This document shows positions 1-4,727 of a DNA stretch of 5,415 bases, in pieces. The notes under the pieces were generated by a model, which made no database searches, was not told the origin of the DNA, and saw only the letters and a list, made by a program, of their open reading frames with translations. The position numbers and the translations under genes were made by a program. The DNA is from Myxococcota bacterium (GTDB lineage Bacteria; Myxococcota; Polyangia; GCA-2747355; JAKLHH01), in NCBI GenBank assembly GCA_022710245.1, contig JAKLHH010000613.1, positions 1-5,415 of the forward strand. The letters are read 5' to 3'. How positions within the stretch are numbered: position 1 is the first letter of the stretch; each line of letters starts with the position of its first letter.

Positions 1-53
1 CACATCTGTCACCCCTGGCCCGGGCAGCGCCTGCGCGTGACCACCCGAAGCAA

Positions 54-126
54 GAGCCGGATGCGGTAATGCCGCACGTCCGGATCCGTGGAGGGGGTGA
101 TCAGCGATGGTCATTCCTACTCCGAC
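54..126 (+). mobile_element. 3' end of a group II intron (domains V and VI)
   Basis: This segment folds like the last two domains of a bacterial group II self-splicing retrointron. Domain V is 54-86. Its lower helix pairs 54-61 with 79-86 and contains the catalytic triad AGC (55-57). A two-base CG bulge follows at 77-78, then an upper helix 62-66/72-76. Domain VI pairs 90-93 with 120-123 and 94-97 with 115-118, then 98-102 with 109-113 around a six-base loop (103-108). A119 is left unpaired, seven bases before the inferred 3' end at C126 (terminal AC), which is where the branch-point adenosine belongs. Two oddities: G56 faces A84 instead of the usual U, and the terminal loop (TAATG) is not a GNRA tetraloop. 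The intron-encoded reverse transcriptase and domains I-IV would lie left of the window, so class and activity cannot be judged. The structure was folded by hand; the exact 3' boundary is inferred. Confidence 0.8.
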
Positions 127-442
127 TATGCTGCTCGCGGGCGCAGCACCTGCGCCGCGACGTTCGATGTTCGCCCTGTTCGCCTCGCTTGGAGGCTGCG
201 CGTGAAGGGCGACAGCGAGTGCTGGCAACGCGCGTGCCAGCAGGGCGCGCGAGCAAGCGTTGCAGTTGCGTCGTCGGCCCGGGCGCGCGGGGTCTCGTTT
301 TCGAGCGGCGACCAGCGAGCGAGCCATCCAGCGCGACGGGGGTGCGCCTTCGAAGAGCAGAGGAGAGCCGCGCGAGGCGGGGCTGCCGGCCGAGGGGCGC
401 GAGCGGCGGGAAGCCGAGGGGGCCGTGGCTCGTAGGAACGCC
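127..442. other. Intron 3' flank without a convincing gene
   Basis: These 316 bases between the intron end and the first real gene are GC-rich and open in several frames at once, but none looks like a protein. A short + frame starting at 128 (or 167) reads to a TGA at 203-205 and ends MFALFASLGGCA, which resembles a lipobox (LGGC). The next frame then reads GDSECWQRACQQGA, faintly like the Cys/Ala spacing of Sel1-type repeats. A frameshifted lipoprotein remnant disrupted by the intron is possible but weakly supported. I saw no tRNA, attC-like site or clear terminator here. The promoter of the gene at 443 should lie in this stretch, but I could not pick one out. Confidence 0.4.
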
Positions 443-1312
443 ATGCCCTATTGCATCTGGATCACGCGCGCCTCCAGCTACGCCGCTATTCGCCGGGCCG
501 AGCCGAGCCCCGAGCTGAGCGGCGAGACGCTCGACGACCTGCTCGATATCTTTCACCCGTCCAGACACCCGCGGGACGGGGCGACCTGGCTCGACCACCC
601 CCAGGGCAAAGACCCCTGGTGCGCGATCTTCCGCCACCCCGGCGCGGGGCAGGTCCGGCACGTGGAGCTCTCGCTCAGCTTCACCAGCGCGACGTTCCCG
701 CGCAACCTGGGCGACCTCGTGGACCTGGCGCTCCAGCTGGCCAGGGCGCTCGGCGGGGCCCGGGTCTTCGAGGAGTCGTCCGGCCACGAGGTCACCGCGG
801 AGAACGTCGACCAGCTCTTCGCGCTCGACGGAGCGCTGGTGCGTGGGCTCCTCGACTTCTGGCGGGAGGGCCGCCAGCGTCTGCTGGTCGAGAGCCACGC
901 CCCCCTCGAGCTCCCGCTCGGCGCCATCGACGAGCTCACCGACTACTTCCTCTTCGAGCTCCCGTGCGCCTCGCCGCCCCCGCTGCAGGCGCTGGCCAGG
1001 CTGACGCCCGAGCACCTGACGCCGCACGTCCTCAGCCATAGCATGGTGCTCGAGGACCGCGCCGCGGGTGAGGGCGCGGTGCGAGTCGTGCGGACCGAGG
1101 ACACCCTCGTCGTGCGCCCCTACTGGTCGAGCCTGCCCTTCCGGACCCTGGCGCGCGAGGTCCTGGCCGCCGTCGACCGGCTGGCCGCGGCGACCGGCGC
1201 CGGGCCGCGCTACCGCGGCGAGCCCCTCGACCCGACGCTGCGCCTCCGCGTGGAGGCCGCCGCGCGTCGCCACGGCGTCGAGTTTGTGGAGCAGATGGGG
1301 CTCCTCGGCTGA
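443..1312 (+). CDS. Hypothetical cytoplasmic protein, 289 aa
   Basis: I do not recognise a family. The ATG at 443 is chosen because AGGAA (434-438) lies four bases upstream and because the open frame further upstream (from 260) is Arg/Ala/Gly-rich like translated spacer. There is no signal peptide or membrane segment. The protein looks globular and mixed alpha/beta, with a hydrophobic strand ending VELSLSF (74-80), a long amphipathic helix with leucine spacing (about 89-104), a GARVFEE strand (105-111) and an acidic stretch (116-125). The C-terminal part repeats this order: a strand VRPYW (224-228), a helix with LAxxVLxxxDRLAA (236-249), then GAGPRYRGE (252-260). The two halves may be a diverged duplication. 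It runs in the same direction as the CapA-like gene, 251 bp downstream, so co-transcription is uncertain. That it is a real gene is well supported by the clean start, length and protein-like composition; its role is unknown. Confidence 0.75.
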   Translation: MPYCIWITRASSYAAIRRAEPSPELSGETLDDLLDIFHPSRHPRDGATWLDHPQGKDPWCAIFRHPGAGQVRHVELSLSFTSATFPRNLGDLVDLALQLARALGGARVFEESSGHEVTAENVDQLFALDGALVRGLLDFWREGRQRLLVESHAPLELPLGAIDELTDYFLFELPCASPPPLQALARLTPEHLTPHVLSHSMVLEDRAAGEGAVRVVRTEDTLVVRPYWSSLPFRTLAREVLAAVDRLAAATGAGPRYRGEPLDPTLRLRVEAAARRHGVEFVEQMGLLG

Positions 1313-1378
1313 ACCGTGCCTCGGCGCTCGCCCTCGCGCACCTCCGCCGCGAGAAGAGCAACGCCGCTCGCCTCCTCT

Positions 1379-1399
1379 CTGATCGCTGATCGCTGATCG
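1379..1399. repeat. Three tandem copies of CTGATCG
   Basis: Three perfect head-to-tail copies of the heptamer CTGATCG lie in the spacer between the 289-aa gene and the CapA-like gene, and a further CTGATC follows at 1405-1410. Directly after it, CTCTCC (1410-1415) and GGAGAG (1423-1428) form a six-base inverted repeat around a seven-base loop. It has no T-tract, so it is not a convincing terminator. The function, if any, is unknown; the copy number could vary by slippage. Confidence 0.7.
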
Positions 1400-1563
1400 C
1401 GCGCCTGATCTCTCCATGATCCGGAGAGCGCCCGCGCAGAGTGAACGCCCTCGCGCCCGAGTCGGGTCGAGATCCCCAGCGTGTTCGCGGGGGCGGCCCT
1501 GGTCCGCTCCTTGCTGCAGCGGAGGTGTCCGGGGATGGGCCATCGTGTGCCGGGACAGGACCC

Positions 1564-2814
1564 ATGAAGCGACTCAGCTGGACTCTCGTACTTCTGCTCT
1601 CTGCCTGTGGTGGGCTCGATCCGATCGAAGAGGAGGGCGCGCAGCCGCCCTCGGAGGACTCCGAGGAGGGCGACGCCTATCAGGGGCTGGATGGCAAGGC
1701 CGACAGCACCTACCCCAAGACCCTCGCCTTCAAGGCCGCCTGCGCCGCCGGTGACCGGCTGACCATCGCCGCCGTCGGCGACGTGCTCCTGCACGGCGCC
1801 CTCCAGCAGCAGGCCTTCGCGCAGAAGAGCAAGCTCCGCTACGGCAGCCTCTGGAGCGGCGTCGCCGACCTCCTCGCCACCGCGGACACCACCTACGCGA
1901 ACTTCGAGGGGCCGGCGGCCGCCGGGGTCAACTCCGCGGGCAAGGCGGTCAAGGACCCGGGGCTCGTCTTCGACGGGGTCGTCTACACGAGCTACCCGAT
2001 GTTCAACTACAACCCCGCGCTCGCCGAGGACCTGGTGAAGAGCGGGGTCGACGTGGTCTCGACGGCGAACAACCACTCGGTCGACCGCCGCAGCCTCGGC
2101 GCCGACCGCACCCTGGACGCGCTGGACGCGGCCAAGCTCGCGCACACCGGCACGCGTCGCGCCGGCGACACGAGCTCGCCCTGGTACACGACCACCACCG
2201 CGAAGGGGATCACGGTGGCCTGGCTCGCCTGCACCTACGACACGAACGGCATCCCCGACTCCAAGCACCAGGTCCTGGGCTGCTACAAGGACACGACCGC
2301 CATCGAGGGCATCGTCCGCGAGCTCGCCGGGCGGCGGGAGCTCAGCGCGGTCATCGTCACGCCGCACTGGGGCATCGAGTACACCGCGCGCCCGAACGCG
2401 GACCAGACCAAGCTCGCGCACCGGCTCCTCGAGGCCGGCGCGACCGCCATCATCGGCAGCCACCCGCACGTCACCGAGCCCTGGGAGAAGTACACCACCG
2501 CCGACGGCCGCGAGACGTTCGTGATCTACTCGATGGGCAACTTCGTCAGCGGTCAGACCAGCCTGCCGCGGCGCTCGTCGCTGCTCCTCTACCTGGGCCT
2601 GACCCGCGACGAGCAGGGCAAGGCGGCCGTCAACGGCGTCCGCTACTTGCCGCTGTACATGAACACCGCCGCCGACGGGAAGCGCGGGGTGGTGGCCATC
2701 GACCGCGCGGGCGGGTTCAAGGACAGCCGCGCCCTCACCGTCGGGATGTTCGGCACCACGAACCTGATCGGGCCGGCCGACCCGCTGGTGACGAACCCCG
2801 GGTGTCCGAACTAG
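1564..2814 (+). CDS. CapA/PGA_cap-family metallophosphatase lipoprotein
   Basis: This 416-residue protein belongs to the CapA (poly-gamma-glutamate capsule biosynthesis) branch of the calcineurin-like metallophosphoesterases. The family metal-site motifs appear in order: VGDVLLHG (71-78), NFEGP (113-117), TANNHSVD (167-174), HWGIEY (268-273), GSHPHV (298-303) and YSMGNF (322-327). The ATG at 1564 is chosen because it begins a lipoprotein signal peptide (MKRL, then a hydrophobic run) ending in the lipobox LLSAC, with the lipidated cysteine at 15. AGGA lies at 1557-1560, with rather tight spacing. The next ~30 residues are an acidic, disordered linker ending in LDGKADS (42-48). The mature protein should be membrane-anchored outside the cytoplasm. 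No capB, capC or other capsule gene is visible, so a role in polyglutamate synthesis is not implied. Such stand-alone members may act on other envelope polymers or phosphoesters. Family assignment is firm; the substrate is unknown. Confidence 0.93.
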   Translation: MKRLSWTLVLLLSACGGLDPIEEEGAQPPSEDSEEGDAYQGLDGKADSTYPKTLAFKAACAAGDRLTIAAVGDVLLHGALQQQAFAQKSKLRYGSLWSGVADLLATADTTYANFEGPAAAGVNSAGKAVKDPGLVFDGVVYTSYPMFNYNPALAEDLVKSGVDVVSTANNHSVDRRSLGADRTLDALDAAKLAHTGTRRAGDTSSPWYTTTTAKGITVAWLACTYDTNGIPDSKHQVLGCYKDTTAIEGIVRELAGRRELSAVIVTPHWGIEYTARPNADQTKLAHRLLEAGATAIIGSHPHVTEPWEKYTTADGRETFVIYSMGNFVSGQTSLPRRSSLLLYLGLTRDEQGKAAVNGVRYLPLYMNTAADGKRGVVAIDRAGGFKDSRALTVGMFGTTNLIGPADPLVTNPGCPN

Positions 2815-2878
2815 CCCGTCGTCGCGCTCGGATCACACCCCGGGGGACACACTGCAAGAACGCAGCGCTCGGGCAGGT

Positions 2879-3292
2879 CTACATCGAGAATGGATCGAGC
2901 AGACGCACGCCCGTTGACCGCACGTCGCGGACGTTGCGCGTGACCAGGGTCAGGCCATGGACCAGCGCAGTGGCGGCGAGCAGGCCATCCACGCTGGGCA
3001 GCGGATCCGGAACGTTCAACACCCCCCATCGCTCTGCGACCTCGACATCGACTTCAAGGATCCGATCGCCGTAGCTCTCCGTCAGGCGCAAGAGCCACTG
3101 AGTGAGCACGGCCGCGGACCTGGGGTCGCGACGACGGATCGACTCGACGCCGCGGCGCAGCTCGCCGATGACCAGCGCGCTGGTGAACAGCTCCTCGTCC
3201 TCCACGGCGTTGAACCACTCCCGCACTCCCGGGTGGCAGCGCTCTCCACGCCGGAGCTCGGAGAGCACGTTGGTGTCGACCAGCCAGCTCAC
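2879..3292 (-). CDS. vapC: PIN-domain toxin, VapC/FitB type
   Basis: This 137-residue protein covers a whole PIN domain, the metal-dependent ribonuclease fold of VapC toxins. It opens with LVDTNVLSEL (Asp6). The second acidic residue is Glu44 in GELRRG, the third is Asp102 in SVDGLLAATAL, and the C-terminal part has LVTRNVRDV (Asn120, Asp123) followed by GVRLLDPF. This layout is closest to the FitB-like subgroup. In this family the toxin cleaves RNA in the cytoplasm and is held inactive by its antitoxin. The start is GTG at 3292-3290. It overlaps the antitoxin stop codon as GTGA, so the toxin is expected to depend on translational coupling to the antitoxin. All expected acidic residues are present, so it looks active. 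It is convergent with the CapA-like gene, 64 bp away. The RNA target cannot be read from sequence. Confidence 0.95.
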   Translation of the reverse strand: MSWLVDTNVLSELRRGERCHPGVREWFNAVEDEELFTSALVIGELRRGVESIRRRDPRSAAVLTQWLLRLTESYGDRILEVDVEVAERWGVLNVPDPLPSVDGLLAATALVHGLTLVTRNVRDVRSTGVRLLDPFSM

Positions 3293-3522
3293 AGCCCGAC
3301 CCCGCGTGGCAGGTCGCGCGGAGGGACCAGCTCATCGTCCTCCCCCACGTCGGGCATCGACGCGAGGAACTCCTTGAATGAGGTGCGCGGCCCTTCGGAG
3401 GTCAGTGCCTCCGCGAGGATCGCGCGATGCTCGGCCTCTGCGGAACGACCGTGGCGAGCCGCACGGCGCTTGAGCGCCAGCACCAGCGCCTCATCGATGT
3501 TTCGGACGATCAGCTGCGCCAT
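3289..3522 (-). CDS. vapB: FitA-like ribbon-helix-helix antitoxin
   Basis: A 77-residue antitoxin encoded just ahead of the PIN toxin. The N-terminal half (MAQLIVRNID, then a helix with LKRRAARHGRS and a second helix EAEHRAILAEAL, to about residue 40) is the ribbon-helix-helix DNA-binding domain of FitA-type antitoxins. The tail SFKEFLASMPDVG...PPRDLPRGVGL (48-77) matches the toxin-embracing C-terminus of that group. The ATG at 3522-3520 is favoured over in-frame starts further upstream for two reasons: a strong Shine-Dalgarno GAGGTGG (3532-3526) sits five bases before it, and the RHH domain begins exactly there. A perfect palindrome lies 13 bases before the start codon and is the likely site of autoregulation by the antitoxin alone or by the antitoxin-toxin complex. 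The GTGA overlap with the toxin makes this one operon. Confidence 0.93.
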   Translation of the reverse strand: MAQLIVRNIDEALVLALKRRAARHGRSAEAEHRAILAEALTSEGPRTSFKEFLASMPDVGEDDELVPPRDLPRGVGL

Positions 3523-3535
3523 CGGCCACCTCGCA

Positions 3536-3556
3536 GATGCTATCAGTGATAGCATC
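3536..3556. promoter_or_regulatory. Operator palindrome of the toxin-antitoxin operon
   Basis: A perfect 21-base inverted repeat: GATGCTATCA, one central base, then TGATAGCATC. It lies directly upstream of the antitoxin's Shine-Dalgarno site and covers the predicted -10 element, the usual place for an RHH antitoxin operator. The arms contain TGCTATCA and TGATAGCA. From memory, these are the half-sites described for gonococcal FitA binding, where they are separated by a longer spacer; here the spacer is a single base. The palindrome is directly seen. Its use by this antitoxin is an inference from position and motif. Confidence 0.85.
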
Positions 3557-3574
3557 CGCATCGGAGCGCTGCAA
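3546..3574 (-). promoter_or_regulatory. Predicted promoter of the toxin-antitoxin operon
   Basis: Read on the minus strand, TTGCAG (3574-3569) and TATCAC (3551-3546) are separated by 17 bases, and TGC directly precedes TATCAC, giving an extended -10. The match is moderate (about 3/6 and 4/6 to the housekeeping consensus, plus the TGn). The -10 lies inside the palindrome, so repressor binding would block it. Transcription would start some 15-20 bases before the antitoxin ATG. Confidence 0.45.
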
Positions 3575-3811
3575 CAGGCCGCGGTGGCGAGGCCGCTCCC
3601 GGGTGGCGTTCGTAGCCGCCCTGCGGCTCGCAGCAGGTGGGTCACTATCTCGCCCTCGGACCGAGCAGCGGGGGCATCTCGTTGCCTCGCTTGCTGGTGA
3701 GGGTGATCATGGTCCTCGCCCCGGCCGCGGCGGTCGGACGCGCTAGCCCCACGGCCAGCTGATGTCCCGTCGCCTCAGGCCTCACGTGCAGGGTGCGCCC
3801 GGAGACGCTCG
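3575..3811. other. Spacer between toxin-antitoxin operon and lipoprotein gene, no gene seen
   Basis: About 240 bases downstream of the lipoprotein stop and upstream of the toxin-antitoxin promoter. The only structure I see is a small inverted repeat, AGCCGC (3614-3619) and GCGGCT (3623-3628) around CCT, with no T-tract. On the minus strand an ATG at 3710 opens a frame of only about 21 codons with an AGG-containing leader; it resembles nothing I know and is not called. Confidence 0.4.
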
Positions 3812-4510
3812 TCACCTGGGGGAACGCGGCGGAGATCCCCCGTCCAGGCCCTGCCCCGGCCGGGCGGCGAGCCGCCGATCATAGGGGAGCGCGTCGCTGC
3901 TCGTGTAGCGCCTGCTCTGCAGGACCACGTCACAGAGCTTGCTCTCCGCCGGCGCGAAGCAGCTCGTGGTCAGGCTGTGCAGCCGCTCGCCCGGTCCGAC
4001 GGTGAAGAGCGCGCAGAGGCGAGGCGCCGCGACGTGCCCGTCGGGGTCGGTCAGCACGGCCCGCAGGCAGACCTCGAGGCCGCCGTCCCGATCGCCGACG
4101 GTCCGGTCGTGCACCGTCGCGCCTGCCGCTGCGAGGTGCTGCGAGAGCGCGTCCACCCAGAGCGCCAGCGCCTGGCGAACCGTGGTCGCCTCCGCGGGGA
4201 GCGGGCGCCTGATCACCGAGCGCTGCACGTAGACCATGCCGAGCGTGAGCGACTCGGCCCGCGCGCCCGCCACCGTGTGCTCGCCGTCGGGCTCTTGCTG
4301 CGCCGCCGTGCGACGCAGGCGCTCGAGGCGCGCGGCGTCGAGGGCCACGAAGGCGGTCGGGACGTGCACCTCGAGGCCCGCGACGCTCAGGGGCCGGGTG
4401 GCTGGCGCCGCGGGAGGGGCCGCGGGCCGGGAGGGGCAGGCAGCCACGAGCGCGAGCAGGGCCAGGGCCGTGGCCGCGCGCAGGCTGGTGCTTGGCAGGG
4501 TCGGGTGCAT
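3812..4510 (-). CDS. Hypothetical lipoprotein, 232 aa
   Basis: No family is recognised. The N-terminus is a lipoprotein signal peptide: a short polar start with Arg11, a hydrophobic Ala/Leu stretch (12-23) and the lipobox LVAAC with the lipidation cysteine at 25. An Ala/Pro linker follows (28-39). The mature domain (about 41-210) begins LSVAGLEVHVPTAF and holds four more cysteines (148, 166, 184, 193) that could form two disulfides outside the cytoplasm, for instance around EVCLRAVL, RLCALFTV, TTSCFAP and KLCDVVL. The C-terminal 20 residues are low-complexity and probably disordered. The ATG at 4510 gives the natural signal peptide, although no good Shine-Dalgarno precedes it. The gene is divergent from glmM, with the repeat array between them. 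Lipoprotein status is well supported; its function is unknown, and the alternating strands and charged helices suggest a small soluble alpha/beta domain. Confidence 0.85.
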   Translation of the reverse strand: MHPTLPSTSLRAATALALLALVAACPSRPAAPPAAPATRPLSVAGLEVHVPTAFVALDAARLERLRRTAAQQEPDGEHTVAGARAESLTLGMVYVQRSVIRRPLPAEATTVRQALALWVDALSQHLAAAGATVHDRTVGDRDGGLEVCLRAVLTDPDGHVAAPRLCALFTVGPGERLHSLTTSCFAPAESKLCDVVLQSRRYTSSDALPYDRRLAARPGQGLDGGSPPRSPR

Positions 4511-4550
4511 GGGCGCACGTTAGCACCCGCTGCGAGAGCTGCCCACCCGG

Positions 4551-4668
4551 GGTCGGTCCCACCCTCGGTCGGTCCCACACCCGCGGTCGGTCCCAGACCC
4601 TCGGTCGGTCCCACGCTCGGTCGGTCCCACCCTCGGTCGGTCCCACACCCGGGGCGGGTCCCACCAGC
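4551..4668. repeat. Tandem 16/18-bp repeat array, about seven units
   Basis: Six clear units begin with GGTCGGTCCCA at 4551, 4567, 4585, 4603, 4619 and 4635, with lengths 16, 18, 18, 16, 16 and 18. A degenerate seventh (GGCGGGTCCCA) starts at 4653. The tails vary (CCCTC, CACCCGC, GACCCTC, CGCTC), so conservation is in the 11-base head. Units 1-2 and units 5-6 are nearly identical 34-bp blocks (33 of 34 bases) set 68 bp apart, suggesting duplication of a larger block. A diverged extra head, GGTCGATCCC, occurs at 4691-4700. The array fills most of the spacer between two divergent genes. The mixed 16/18-bp lengths do not keep a reading frame, so it is not coding. Confidence 0.93.
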
Positions 4669-4678
4669 AGCCCTGGTC

Positions 4679-4707
4679 TTGACACCCGGAGGTCGATCCC
4701 CGATCGT
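4679..4707 (+). promoter_or_regulatory. Possible promoter of glmM
   Basis: A perfect -35 hexamer TTGACA (4679-4684) is followed after 17 bases by GATCGT (4702-4707), a weak -10 (about 3/6). The position, just after the repeat array and 21 bases before the glmM start codon, is reasonable but would leave a very short leader. If this is the true promoter, the repeat array would act only as DNA and not as part of the glmM message. An unseen promoter further upstream is the alternative. Confidence 0.4.
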
Positions 4708-4718
4708 CGGGGGACCGA
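4693..4718 (+). promoter_or_regulatory. Inverted repeat abutting the glmM ribosome-binding site
   Basis: Bases 4693-4701 (TCGATCCCC) can pair with 4710-4718 (GGGGACCGA), with one A-C mismatch at 4696/4715, around an eight-base loop. The last paired base is the first base of the AGGAGG Shine-Dalgarno sequence (4718-4723). A competing shorter pairing, CCCCGA (4698-4703) with TCGGGG (4707-4712), is also possible. If it is in the transcript, the stem would sit against the ribosome-binding site; its use in regulation is only an inference. Confidence 0.45.
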
Positions 4719-4727
4719 GGAGGACCG

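Noticed and set aside
1..69. Open frame at the left edge ending TAA at 67-69, possibly the C-terminus of the intron-encoded protein
   Set aside because: It runs into the domain V helix, and the residues do not resemble a maturase or endonuclease tail that I can recognise; the real protein most likely ends further left.
101..1543. Long minus-strand open frame of 480 codons
   Set aside because: It runs antisense to the 443-1312 gene, is extremely Arg/Gly/Ala-rich with no domain-like pattern, and is the usual by-product of high third-position GC. The + strand gene has a better start and composition.
1210..2469. Long minus-strand open frame of 419 codons
   Set aside because: It lies antisense to the CapA-like gene, which carries a full set of family motifs; the antisense product is low-complexity Arg/Gly/Val.
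2815..2878. Terminator between the convergent CapA-like and toxin genes
   Set aside because: The spacer has only an 8-bp CCCCGGGG palindrome without a loop and a GCGCTCGG direct repeat (2824-2831, 2865-2872); no stem-loop with a T-run is visible.
3614..3628. Inverted repeat AGCCGC/GCGGCT as a terminator
   Set aside because: Only six pairs and no T-tract on either strand, and it is about 190 bases beyond the lipoprotein stop.
2957..3700. + strand open frame of 247 codons
   Set aside because: It is antisense to the toxin-antitoxin pair, whose family motifs, overlap and ribosome-binding site are clear.
4551..4668. CRISPR array
   Set aside because: Units are 16-18 bp head-to-tail with no unique spacers of 25-40 bases and no cas genes nearby.
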